NCBI RefSeq assembly: GCF_029891575.1
Contig: NZ_JARZHF010000011.1
Span: 62,001-126,000 of the forward strand
Direction of reading: 5' to 3'
Length of the DNA stretch: 64,000 bases
Origin: Salipaludibacillus daqingensis
Lineage (GTDB): Bacteria > Bacillota > Bacilli > Bacillales > Salisediminibacteriaceae
Part shown: piece by piece, positions 46,576-55,522 of the stretch
How the letters are laid out: every line of letters begins with the position of its first letter
Position numbering within the stretch: the first letter of the stretch is position 1
Notes under the pieces: generated by a model
Told to the model about the DNA's origin: nothing
Databases searched by the model: none
Seen by the model: only the letters and a program-made list of their open reading frames with translations
Translations under genes and position numbers: made by a program

Positions 46576-47394
46576 CTATGATTGCAAGTTATCCTTTCCT
46601 GAATTGCAACAGGAGTTCGATTCTTTATTATGATCATATTCATCATGACGACGGAGCCATGTCTTGCCGTTGCCGTCACTGCGTCCAGGTGGCTGTTCCC
46701 AGTCCTCCTGCCTGCCGAGAGCCGTTAAATCGAGGTAGTTGAAGGTACCAAGTATCAGGTCAGTTCCACGGGCGTAAGTGGTATACGTGTGAAAAATTCT
46801 TTCTCCGTCACGAAGAAAGGTGCTTACGCCAGGCACTTCCATCGACTGTCCAGAATCAACGGGTACGCCTTTCTGAACAAGCTCGTCCTTGGTCAAATAG
46901 TTGTATTCGATTGGGGTTACAGTTTCGTCCAGTGTAACGTGAAAGTCATAGTTAAAATCGCTACCGTAGGACGAGTACCAAGGAATGTTCCACCCCATGC
47001 GTTTCTTGTAGCATTGAAGCTTGGGAAGTGGAGCGCGGGATATCAGTGCCAGTGACGTGTTTCGTGCATGCAGGTGAGCGAGATGGCCGATGTTGTCGAC
47101 CGCGAGCGAGCAAGCCGGACAACCCGCTTCCCAATCAGGATCGAACATAAAGTGATGCACGATAAGTTGAGGGCGTCCTTCAAACAGATCAAGCAGACTG
47201 GTCTTACCATGCGGACCATCTAATACATAGTCCTTATGAATCTCTACCATTGGGAGTCGGCGGCGCTCGGCATTCAGCACATCACGCGCCCTAGTGAATT
47301 CCTTCTCTTTGCTCAGCAGTTCCTTACGAGCCATATGCCATTCGTTTAGTGACACAATATTTGGTAGTTGCAGATGATTATGGTTTTTTTTCAT
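46576..47394 (-). CDS. DUF899 family thioredoxin-like protein
   Basis: A 272-residue protein. The core is a thioredoxin-like fold with FDPDWEAGCPACSLAVDNIGHLAHLHARN (CPAC motif about residues 93-96), then LISRAPLPKLQCYKKRMGWNIPWYSSYGSDFNYDFHV, and C-terminal GTFNYLDLTALGRQE. This is the DUF899 pattern; function is unproven, possibly thiol redox. ATG 47394 follows AAAGGAGAAG. Single gene. Confidence 0.85.
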   Translation of the reverse strand: MKKNHNHLQLPNIVSLNEWHMARKELLSKEKEFTRARDVLNAERRRLPMVEIHKDYVLDGPHGKTSLLDLFEGRPQLIVHHFMFDPDWEAGCPACSLAVDNIGHLAHLHARNTSLALISRAPLPKLQCYKKRMGWNIPWYSSYGSDFNYDFHVTLDETVTPIEYNYLTKDELVQKGVPVDSGQSMEVPGVSTFLRDGERIFHTYTTYARGTDLILGTFNYLDLTALGRQEDWEQPPGRSDGNGKTWLRRHDEYDHNKESNSCCNSGKDNLQS

Positions 47395-47919
47395 ATAATC
47401 TTCTCCTTTCTGTTTTCTTAAGCTTTTTTGTCCCATTTGGTTCTAGGCACCGTGAATACAGCCGTCTGCTGTGAAGATCAGTTCGACGAAAGGGAGAACA
47501 ATGAAGACTGCTTTTCTGTTCTTGCTACCCGGAACTGCTTCTAGTCGAGCAGGGACGTTGTCTGATTTTCCAGCGTTTCGAACTAGTCGTTATGTCTAGA
47601 CCATATCCAGTTCGAAAAATCATCTTTTTAATCCCCACCACCTCTTATTTTTTATACCATCACAACTGTTTACAAGGCTCTTTATGGAGCCACTCTAGCT
47701 GAAAGGATCCCGAAGTCAACAAGTAAAGAGTATTAACTTTACAAATTCGAATATTATATTTTTGTAACCGTCACTCTGTCATTAATAATGGTCAAGATGT
47801 CCATACATCTCTCCCCTCATTTCCCAGTTGGTATAAGTCGAGTCTCTTTTATCTTCCTTAAAGGAATAGCCTAGATATAACGATTTATGTTTTATCCTTC
47901 ACGTCAGTTTCCGGAGGAA
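47395..47919. other. Intergenic stretch without a recognised gene
   Basis: No supported reading frame. A GGCACCGTG near 47445 resembles a family C end. The middle part (about 47500-47630) is richer in G+C and could be decayed coding DNA, but no family can be read. Confidence 0.3.
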
Positions 47920-48372
47920 TCATCGATCCACCTTACTACAATACAGCGCCCATACAATAAATATGGGCTGAAAAAGTAACCTGACCCATGACATGGCTGG
48001 GGAATTAAAAGTGCCTCCAATTTCAATGTCGCTCATCGCTTTAATTACATTAGCAGGGAAAACGGCAACGAAGTAAATTGCTAACAAAATGCCTGACCAC
48101 CTGCGCGTTCCTGGTATAATCAAACCTGCTGCCAATACAATCTCAATGATTCCAGTCAGATAGACGATAAATACTGGGTAAGGTAAAAAGTCAGGAACCA
48201 TTGCGACCAATTCTTCTTGAAGGAAAAAGTGACTGGTTCCGAAAAAAACAAGGAAAACAGCCATCGCATAGGCTGCTAACTCCCTTTTTGATTGATGACG
48301 AAAAGCAAGGCCTGAACGAGATAAAATTAGAAATAAAGCAAAACTGCCTAATAAAACTATAATAGTAATCAA
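47920..48372 (-). CDS. DoxX-like membrane protein
   Basis: A 150-residue protein with four membrane helices. The first is the leading hydrophobic stretch; KRELAAYAMAVFLVFFGTSHFF, PYPVFIVYLTGIIEIVLAAGLIIPG and the C-terminal SWVRLLFQPIFIVWALY follow the DoxX/DoxD-like pattern. Role unknown. The start is TTG 48372 with AAAGGAG. Single gene. Confidence 0.75.
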   Translation of the reverse strand: MITIIVLLGSFALFLILSRSGLAFRHQSKRELAAYAMAVFLVFFGTSHFFLQEELVAMVPDFLPYPVFIVYLTGIIEIVLAAGLIIPGTRRWSGILLAIYFVAVFPANVIKAMSDIEIGGTFNSPAMSWVRLLFQPIFIVWALYCSKVDR

Positions 48373-48687
48373 TTCTATATCTCTCCTTTTGAACTATCTT
48401 GTTGATGATTAATTTTTTGTATGCTTAATCAACAGACCAATAAACAACCAGCAAATCTTTATATGACAAGCAGGTTATTTCCTAATGAAACGAGCAGGAA
48501 TAAACTCAAACATTATATCAAGTCACGAAACCCTGACTTACCTGACAACTGAGGTTAAGAATTAATTTCGATGAACTGTTGATAGAAAATAAATTTTATC
48601 ACGAAAGGTTTGATAACATTTCTTCTCAATTGCTATATATATACCTTCTTCGATAACAATATTCTATTTTTGGCAATAAAGCATCGA

Positions 48688-48801
48688 AACCAAGGGGACG
48701 GTTCCTCCGGTTAAACACCAGTTACATCATTTCCTTTACCCTAAACCAAGGGGACGGTTCTTCCGGTTGAACACCAGTTACATCATTTCCTGTACCCTAT
48801 G
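48688..48801. repeat. Two tandem 57-bp copies of the family A left end
   Basis: Units 48688-48744 and 48745-48801 both read ACCAAGGGGACGGTTC, a CCGGTT block, then CACCAGTTACATCATTTCC. They differ at a few bases. No right end follows within 150 bp. The rest of the 595-bp gap (48373-48967) shows no gene. Confidence 0.65.
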
Positions 48802-48967
48802 ACTAAATTAGCTAAGACAACAAGAGTGCTTTATTATTGTTTAGATGAAATCGAAAAATTCTCTTATGGTTTGATGTGGTTGGTCACTAAAAAATCCCTA
48901 ACAATGATGTCAAGGATTAAAGATTAAAACATTTAGTTAACTCTACTTCAAAGAATCTATACGATTA

Positions 48968-49573
48968 CTAAATAATTCCTACTTCTTTAAACTTTATAAT
49001 ACTATCGATTAGATCTGCTACATTTCTTGAAGAATTGCCTTTAGTGTTATTCCTTTGGTCTTTTATATAACCAAACATTGCCGCAACATTTTCTTCTAAA
49101 CTCTTCTTAAGTTTACTCATTCTGGCTTTCAATTTCACGTTTTCATTCAAGATAAATTGATGCTGCTGTTCCATACTTTCTAGTTTGGTAAGCGGAACAT
49201 GTATTTTGGGATCGACTTTCACTTTCGTCTTTGCATCTAAATCAAATGTCTGGATATCAGTCTCCTCAATTAGTTTATATTCGTAGCCTTTTTTATGTAA
49301 ACCTTCTTTTATTCCCTCTTTAAAGGACAACCCAACGAGCATAAATCGTGCCTCCGCATTATTTGCTAATCCATCATACTTAACCAACTGCCCAACTCCA
49401 TGCTCATTTGCCTTAATTTTCACTTCGCAATATAAATAGGTTCCATTTTTGTCCAGAAAAAGCAGATCACACTTTGTTCCTTTTATATCCACTTCTCGCT
49501 TCACAAACGTTAACCCTTCTTCAATTAAGTATGGATTCGCAATCAGTAGATCATGTAGTGCTAATTCATTCAT
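48968..49573 (-). CDS. NucS/DUF91-like nuclease domain protein
   Basis: A 201-residue protein. The N-terminal domain has VDIKGTKCDLLFLDKNGTYLYCEVKIKANEHGVGQLVKYDGL, giving the D...E-X-K nuclease core and following glutamine helix of NucS-like endonucleases. The C-terminal third (about 125-170) is coiled coil. NucS itself cleaves mismatched or branched DNA; this short form lacks the archaeal N-terminal clamp-binding part. It lies inside the defence-rich region, as a single gene. ATG 49573 is nine bases after GAGGAGG. Confidence 0.6.
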   Translation of the reverse strand: MNELALHDLLIANPYLIEEGLTFVKREVDIKGTKCDLLFLDKNGTYLYCEVKIKANEHGVGQLVKYDGLANNAEARFMLVGLSFKEGIKEGLHKKGYEYKLIEETDIQTFDLDAKTKVKVDPKIHVPLTKLESMEQQHQFILNENVKLKARMSKLKKSLEENVAAMFGYIKDQRNNTKGNSSRNVADLIDSIIKFKEVGII

Positions 49574-49823
49574 TATTCTCATCCTCCTCTAATTTTTGTT
49601 TCTCACTTAATAAGTACAGACAAAACAAAAAATCAGGGGAGGTAGATGGTAGATTATTTATCAGAATAAAACATTAAAAATATAAGCCCTGAAGAACATG
49701 TCCTTCAAGGCTTACTTAGGAAAATATATTAAAGTTTCATTTTATTGAACAAACAGTAAATATTTTTCTGCAAATGTTATTTACAAATCTTTTTTTACTT
49801 TACCATTGCACAGTACCCTTGTA

Positions 49824-49983
49824 CTAAGTAGTAAACGACTTTGTTTTGTTAGTTGTTATTTCTTTATAATTAATACCCTTAGGTAAATGGGGACGGCACT
49901 TGCTAACTAAATTTTGTAAATTATCATAAGCAGATAAGTAATCGTAAAGCTCTGGGTTAAAGGTGAACCCTCTTAGGCTTTTG
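49824..49983 (-). pseudogene. Unrecognised coding remnant
   Basis: After the dehydrogenase stop, another minus-strand frame reads SLRGFTFNPELYDYLSAYDN, then LQNLVSKCRPHLPKGINYKE and ends at TAG (49824). It looks like the well-formed C-terminus of a soluble protein, but no start codon or ribosome site exists and it overlaps the end of the dehydrogenase. Probably the tail of a deleted gene. Family not recognised. Confidence 0.4.
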
Positions 49984-50806
49984 GTTTTTCTTTTCCCATA
50001 GAGTCAAATAACTGTTTAGATGATAAATCATTGAAAGGTAATGTGACATTGTGTTTAAGTCCTTCGTTGTAAGATGCTTTTAAGTCTGTAATTAGAACGC
50101 CTAATTCGGTATCTGCAGTCCATTCAGAAATATCGTTCCAGTTTCGAACTACCCAACTATCACCTGTACTTACTTGAAGTAAGTTTAATATCTCTTCCTC
50201 AGGCAAGTCATATTTATTCGCTAATTTAAGTCCTTCAGCTACTGCATTTATGTTAATACCCAAAATCATATTGTTAATTAATTTTGCTGCCTCGCTGTTA
50301 CCTGGCTTATTACCGTAGTAGAACGTATGGGACCCTATCACATCAAAGTATCCCTTTAAATTATCCACGATTGTCTTAGAACCTGATGTCATAATTGATA
50401 ATGTACCAGCTTGAGCACCTGAAATACCACCACTTACCGAAGCTGAAATTATTTTTAATTCACTTTCTTCATCGACTTTCTTACTTAAATCATTCATTTT
50501 ATCAGGGGCGAGAGTACTCATGACAATAATTGTTTTATCTTTTGGCTGGGCAGATAATAGACCATCTTCTCCAAAAATGATGTCAACATTTTGTTCATAG
50601 TCACGAACCATTGAAATGATCGCTTCGTCAGCTTGTTCTGCTACCTCTTTTAAAGTTTCTACCATTTTTATTCCAGCACCATTTGCCTTTTCATATACCC
50701 CTTTGAAAGCGTCATAACCTATCACTTCAAAACCGGCTTTCTTTAAATTAACTGCCATTGGAAAGCCTATCGCTCCTAGTCCAACAAATCCAATTTTTTT
50801 ACTCAT
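49973..50806 (-). CDS. 3-hydroxyisobutyrate dehydrogenase-like oxidoreductase
   Basis: A 277-residue NAD(P)-dependent beta-hydroxyacid dehydrogenase. IGFVGLGAIGFPMAVNLKKAGFEVIGYD is the Rossmann GxGxxG region; SASVSGGISGAQAGTLSIM is the substrate-binding loop, and GNSEAAKLINNMILGINI carries the catalytic Lys. It may act on hydroxyisobutyrate, tartronate semialdehyde or similar. ATG 50806 follows AGGAGG; the frame's 50-residue extension has no site. Single gene. Confidence 0.85.
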   Translation of the reverse strand: MSKKIGFVGLGAIGFPMAVNLKKAGFEVIGYDAFKGVYEKANGAGIKMVETLKEVAEQADEAIISMVRDYEQNVDIIFGEDGLLSAQPKDKTIIVMSTLAPDKMNDLSKKVDEESELKIISASVSGGISGAQAGTLSIMTSGSKTIVDNLKGYFDVIGSHTFYYGNKPGNSEAAKLINNMILGININAVAEGLKLANKYDLPEEEILNLLQVSTGDSWVVRNWNDISEWTADTELGVLITDLKASYNEGLKHNVTLPFNDLSSKQLFDSMGKEKPKA

Positions 50807-51306
50807 TAAAATTCCTCCTATTACAAAAAAGTTATAATCTATCACATCATTAACTCTATAAAAAGTTGATTGGCTTTGTTTTTGTATGATAAGTCGACAC
50901 AATCGTGTTAAGGTTATGACCTTAGGAATTATTAAGCTAACCCTAGAAGAAATCATGACGACAACAAGGGCTATAGAAATCTCAGGGTAACACTTATTCT
51001 GATCCCAGCTATTTTATTCAATATTATCAAGAATTCAGCTTAAGGAACAATTGATATGGTTCCTGACTCGATTGTAATAGCCCGGTGAACCGTTCGAGTC
51101 TTCTAGCCTTACAGAAATAATGTTTCTTTAGTCCAAAATTAATTTAGATCTATTATGAAATTATCTCGAATTCAAGTCTTCAAGGTAATGGCCCATTTTT
51201 TGCACATTAATGGTCTACTTCCCCAATAAAAGAGTTATTCCACAATCTCCCCCCACAAAACATCAACGTTAAAACTCTTCTTTTCATTGTAATTGCAATA
51301 CTATTC
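50807..51306. other. Intergenic stretch without a recognised gene
   Basis: A 500-bp spacer between a dehydrogenase promoter and the end of the Nudix gene. The last part (about 51240-51306) resembles the sequence downstream of the duplicate Nudix gene at 45600-45650, marking the edge of a duplicated block. Otherwise nothing is seen. Confidence 0.35.
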
Positions 51307-51705
51307 TCACGGCATCACCTTTACCAACTTCTCCACAGCCGGTATATCCGCCGGTGCCCACTCAAGTGTCTTCAACTCTCCCGGTGAAAGCCACGCTATT
51401 CTTTCATGTTCCGTCAATACTGGTTCGCCTTCAACCAACGTAGCGTGAAACGTTGTCAAATCAACGATACCGAAATCATACTCATAAACGGTCCGTTCTA
51501 GCTGGTCGCCAACATCTATGTGACAACGCATCTCTTCATGAATTTCTCTTTTCAAGGCCACTTCAGGGCTCTCACCAGATTCTACCTTTCCACCTGGGAA
51601 CTCCCACATCAACGGTAATATCTTATCTTCTGATCCTCGTTGTGCACAAAGAACTTTTCCATCTTCCATGATCACAGCACCTACAACATGAATCACTTTT
51701 TTCAT
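51307..51705 (-). CDS. MutT-like (d)NTP pyrophosphohydrolase, copy 2, with helicase
   Basis: A 132-residue Nudix enzyme with WEFPGGKVESGESPEVALKREIHEEMRC. It begins 36 bp after the stop of the large helicase gene, with GTGGAGG before ATG 51705, so the two form an operon. By eye most residues are identical to the gene at 45651, and DNA similarity continues into both flanks. Nudix enzymes of this type are repeatedly seen beside or fused to PLD-helicase-DUF3427 proteins, as I recall, suggesting a joint role, perhaps in defence. Confidence 0.8.
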   Translation of the reverse strand: MKKVIHVVGAVIMEDGKVLCAQRGSEDKILPLMWEFPGGKVESGESPEVALKREIHEEMRCHIDVGDQLERTVYEYDFGIVDLTTFHATLVEGEPVLTEHERIAWLSPGELKTLEWAPADIPAVEKLVKVMP

Positions 51706-51740
51706 AACAGCCTCCACTTCCATTCAACACGAGCAATGTC

Positions 51741-54700
51741 CTATAATATACTCTTATTCGCCTTTGGAGCGAGCCACGGTGCGATCGGTTCATCCAGTTT
51801 CCAGATGAAGCTGACAGGTTTACTTCCTGAATGGCTCACATAGTTACACGTTCCAAGAAAAGTAAACGGTGCCGTTAAGCCCTGTTCTTTCTTGTATTCT
51901 CTCACGAATAAAGCAATCTGATGCCCCGAACTTCGATGCGTCCGATATCGTTTCGCTGTGTCGCTCGTATCAGAAACGCGACTTTGCGACTGCCAATGGA
52001 ACAAACGATCGTTAATCGCATAATCTTCATAGAGTGTGGACGGTGAGAAATCCTTTTCTGATTTATTTAACGTGATAAAAAAGATATCTAAGTTTTTCTC
52101 AGGGAAGTGTTTCACCCCTTCACGGAAATTCGGACAGCTTTCCTCTGTATAAAGTCCGAGCGCTGCCATCACTTGTGCCGTGGAATAAGTTGAATGCACG
52201 CCTAACGGGTCTTGATCATGCAGATAACTTCGCTTTTCCACCGTCTTTAACGTTTCATACAAATACTCCAACACTTGAACGACTTCCTTAATCAATCGTT
52301 CATGTGAAAAAATGGTTTTAAGAGCGTCATGAGCGGAATCATAGCCCGCTTTCAGTGGCGATTCTCGGTCAAAAAAAGTATAGTAAAGCATTAATTCCAT
52401 TTTTCGTTCTTCATCTGAATCAACGTTAACCATTCGCCCTGGCAACCCTTTCATATACTCAAGTAAAAATGCCAAAAACCTTTCTGAATTAAGATGAAAA
52501 AGGCCAGACAATCGTTTCGTAACGACGTCTTCATGATTGCTCGTAAAGTCGTCTCCCACTCCTGCTTCAACCTTCATTCTTTCAAACGTTCTATTTCGAC
52601 TTTTCCCATAAAAATCAAAGATAGAGATTCCTTCATATGAAAGAAAGTTTGATAACGTCAACGCTAAACCTGTATCGTTAGTAAAATGAACCAATTTGCT
52701 GATCAAATGAGCCTTCGTATTGGCCGACTGACTGATGTTTTGCAACACATACTCTTTAGCCTGTTTCTCTAACTGAATAAAACACCCCTTCGGTAAATTG
52801 AAAAAGCCATGATCGACAAAGTGCTTCACAGAATGCTTTGTTTTTCCGATCAATGAACGAAATTTGTCCTCGAATTTGTAGTTTTTATGGGCTCGACCGA
52901 TGAAATCCAACACAGTCAAGCATTCTTTCCCATCTGCTAAACGAAGCCCACGACCTAACTGCTGCATAAATACGGTTAAACTCTCTGTCGGCCTCAAAAA
53001 TAACACGGTATTTACTTCAGGAATATCCACACCTTCATTATATAAATCGACGACAAAGATAAAACGCAGCTCACCAGACTTTAACTTGGCTTTTGCTTGA
53101 TCTCTCGTCTCTTTATCCGTTTGGCCATAAAGAGCCACAGAAGGAATCCCTTTCATGTTAAAAAAGTCAGCCATATACTTGGCATGTTCAATCCCGACAC
53201 AAAAGCCAAGACCTTTCACTTCATCAACATCCGTCACGTACGTTTCGATACTTTTAATCACTTGGGTGCTGCGTCTCGTGTTGTGCGTATAAACATTTTC
53301 CAACTCTTTTAAGTCATACCCACGTTTACTCCACTGCAGTTTTGATAAGTCTTCGGTATCACTGACACAAAAATAATGAAACGGACTTAATAGTTTGCGG
53401 TCAACAGCCTCCGTCAATCGCATTTCAGACGCAATTCGATAATCAAAGTATTGGAGAATATCTTCGCCATCCATTCGCTCAGGCGTTGCGGTTAATCCAA
53501 GTAAAATAGAAGGTTCGTAGTAATTTAACAACGTTTGATACGACTTAGCAGCTGCGTGATGAAATTCATCGACAATAATATAATCGTAAAAATCAGCAGA
53601 TGTTTTCTCATAAAGTTTGATACTATTGAACGTTTGAATGCTGATAAATAAATGGTCAATCTCTTCAGGTGTATGTCTTCCAACAAAAAGATCTCCGAAG
53701 TTGAAATCCTTTAAAATCGCTCGAAACGTATCGCGACTTTGTTTTAATATTTCTTCTCTATGTGCAACGAACAGCAATCTTGGTCGCTGAGATCTCGTTT
53801 GTTTCTCTGCAAACCGTTTATAGTCAAATGCAGATACAACCGTTTTTCCAACACCTGTTGCTGCGACAATGAGGTTTTTATGCCTTCCGAAAATGTCTCG
53901 CTCTGCTTGAAGTTTTTCTAAAATCTCTTGCTGGTAATGGTAAGGCTGAATATCCAACATAAAATGGATGTCATTTTCATATGTAGATTCTTTTTTCGAT
54001 AAAGCTTGTTTTAATCGGTCATGATCGCTTTCTTCCCTTGCGTCAAAAAGTTGATATTCCTGATCATTCCAATAGCTTTCAAATGTCGCATTAAATTTAT
54101 TGATAATATCAAAGGAGTCTTTTTCCGTTACTTTCATATTCCATTCAAGTCCTGACGTCAAAGCAGGATTGGATAAATTCGAAGAACCTATGTATGCCGT
54201 TGTAAAACCCGTTTCTCTGTGAAAAAGATATGCTTTTGCATGTAATCTTGTTCGTTTCACGTCATATGAAACTTGAATTTCCGTATTCGGCAACTTACTT
54301 AACTCTACAATCGCTTTATAATCGGTCGCTTCCATATAAGAAGTCGTAATAATCCGCAGATGTGTCCCCTCTCTGCTCGTAAAACGTCTCAGTTCATCGA
54401 TAATACAACGAATCCCGCTCCACTTAATAAACGATACAAGCATGTCTACTCGATCGGAAGTCAAGATTTCCTTCTTCATTTCACTGAGCATATTCGGCTC
54501 ATAATGAGATCCTGTGAACAAGGAACTTTCCGAAATAGGTGTCACAGGTCTCGTCGATTTCTGATGAGTAATCGCTCGTTCCGTATTCAACTTTGCATAA
54601 ACCGCTTCTAGCACACGTCCTTCTTCTGAAATCGCGAGAGACGCCTCATCATCTAATTCCGAACTAAGTTTGGCAATCACTTGATTACACATTTGAATTT

Positions 54701-54914
54701 GCTTGAGCAACGCTTGTCCATCGTTGTTACCCTCTCGTTCACGTACAAAGCGAAGAGCTCTGCGAGTAACGGTAGATACATAAGAAGCAAGCATCTTCCG
54801 CGCCTCCTCTACATCTAAGGCGGACTCTTCTAAATAAAATTCATCGTCTCCAAGTTCCTTTAACTGTCGTCGCAAATCATCCGTAATGACTTGCTCATAA
54901 ATTCCGTCCCGCAA
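51741..54914 (-). CDS. PLD-nuclease/superfamily 2 helicase with DUF3427
   Basis: A 1057-residue multidomain protein. An N-terminal helical region (1-130) leads to a phospholipase-D-type nuclease (about 135-285) with one HKD motif, H225-x-K227, followed by GSSNLSNPAL. A superfamily 2 helicase (about 320-690) has ATGVGKT (352-358), VDEFHHA (448-454), LTATP and QQLGRGLRLADGK. A linker and a C-terminal DUF3427 domain (about 860-1050) follow. This architecture occurs in defence islands and may process foreign DNA. The start is TTG 54914 with AGGAAGTGA. The Nudix gene follows. Confidence 0.85.
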   Translation of the reverse strand: MRDGIYEQVITDDLRRQLKELGDDEFYLEESALDVEEARKMLASYVSTVTRRALRFVREREGNNDGQALLKQIQMCNQVIAKLSSELDDEASLAISEEGRVLEAVYAKLNTERAITHQKSTRPVTPISESSLFTGSHYEPNMLSEMKKEILTSDRVDMLVSFIKWSGIRCIIDELRRFTSREGTHLRIITTSYMEATDYKAIVELSKLPNTEIQVSYDVKRTRLHAKAYLFHRETGFTTAYIGSSNLSNPALTSGLEWNMKVTEKDSFDIINKFNATFESYWNDQEYQLFDAREESDHDRLKQALSKKESTYENDIHFMLDIQPYHYQQEILEKLQAERDIFGRHKNLIVAATGVGKTVVSAFDYKRFAEKQTRSQRPRLLFVAHREEILKQSRDTFRAILKDFNFGDLFVGRHTPEEIDHLFISIQTFNSIKLYEKTSADFYDYIIVDEFHHAAAKSYQTLLNYYEPSILLGLTATPERMDGEDILQYFDYRIASEMRLTEAVDRKLLSPFHYFCVSDTEDLSKLQWSKRGYDLKELENVYTHNTRRSTQVIKSIETYVTDVDEVKGLGFCVGIEHAKYMADFFNMKGIPSVALYGQTDKETRDQAKAKLKSGELRFIFVVDLYNEGVDIPEVNTVLFLRPTESLTVFMQQLGRGLRLADGKECLTVLDFIGRAHKNYKFEDKFRSLIGKTKHSVKHFVDHGFFNLPKGCFIQLEKQAKEYVLQNISQSANTKAHLISKLVHFTNDTGLALTLSNFLSYEGISIFDFYGKSRNRTFERMKVEAGVGDDFTSNHEDVVTKRLSGLFHLNSERFLAFLLEYMKGLPGRMVNVDSDEERKMELMLYYTFFDRESPLKAGYDSAHDALKTIFSHERLIKEVVQVLEYLYETLKTVEKRSYLHDQDPLGVHSTYSTAQVMAALGLYTEESCPNFREGVKHFPEKNLDIFFITLNKSEKDFSPSTLYEDYAINDRLFHWQSQSRVSDTSDTAKRYRTHRSSGHQIALFVREYKKEQGLTAPFTFLGTCNYVSHSGSKPVSFIWKLDEPIAPWLAPKANKSIL

Positions 54915-55233
54915 AGGATCACTTCCTAGATTGTATTTTTAATTGTGGGTAGAGAGTTTTGAACAAATGAGTTTGTGGAATAATATTACATTCTAAAACA
55001 CCCTTCGACGGGAATTTAGTTATTTCCTGCTCAATTGATAATATTATAACTTCTTCATTACTAAACCAGTCTAGCAAGTGTCATAAAATAGCCTGGCTAA
55101 TGGCGAATAATAAAAAATGATATAAGGAAAACACACATTCGAAACTTTAACTTTAATAGTATCTAATAACAGATTCAATTAAAAATATTATAAGAGCAAA
55201 CATTAATAGTGAAGTTAAACTATAAGAAACTTC

Positions 55234-55258
55234 AACTATTCGGAATAACCGAATAGTT
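55234..55258. promoter_or_regulatory. Inverted repeat between helicase and dndB genes
   Basis: AACTATTCGG (55234-55243) and CCGAATAGTT (55249-55258) are perfect 10-bp arms with a 5-base centre. It lies between two divergent defence operons, 265 bp before dndB and 320 bp before the helicase. It could bind a regulator or form a hairpin; no T-run follows. Confidence 0.4.
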
Positions 55259-55378
55259 TAATCTGAAAGAAAACGAGAAGAGAGATGTACCATTTATAAT
55301 CTTGAAATAATTATTGCTATGTACTTATATTTACTCAGCCAAAATTTCTTAAACGTATTTACATATTAATCCGAAAAA

Positions 55379-55420
55379 AGTGCCTGTCGCCCCTGCTTTA
55401 CAGCATGCGGACCAGGCACT
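55379..55420. repeat. Family C element, short copy
   Basis: AGTGCCTG (55379-55386) and CAGGCACT (55413-55420) flank a core with GCTTTACAGC and GCATGC. It is related to the element at 46240. Confidence 0.45.
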
Positions 55421-55451
55421 AGAAACTAACAAAATTTCTAAACTAAATCTC

Positions 55452-55480
55452 TTGCCAAATTTATGCACTTCTAATATGAT
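55452..55480 (+). promoter_or_regulatory. Promoter of the dnd operon
   Basis: TTGCCA (55452-55457), 17-bp spacer, TATGAT (55475-55480). A transcription start near 55487 would place the palindrome at 55492 inside the initially transcribed region. Confidence 0.55.
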
Positions 55481-55491
55481 AATATTATAAG

Positions 55492-55505
55492 ATTACGTAC
55501 GTAAT
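55492..55505. promoter_or_regulatory. Palindromic operator in the dnd leader
   Basis: ATTACGTACGTAAT, a perfect 14-bp palindrome, directly after the predicted start and just before the GAGAGGAG of dndB. DndB is a known repressor of dnd transcription in other bacteria, and the ribbon-helix-helix protein encoded at 61940 is another candidate binder. Confidence 0.55.
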
Positions 55506-55522
55506 AGAGAGGAGTTATAATT

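Noticed and set aside
46482-46679. Minus-strand 65-residue frame overlapping the DUF899 gene
   Set aside because: It overlaps a gene in a different frame and has no ribosome site or motif.
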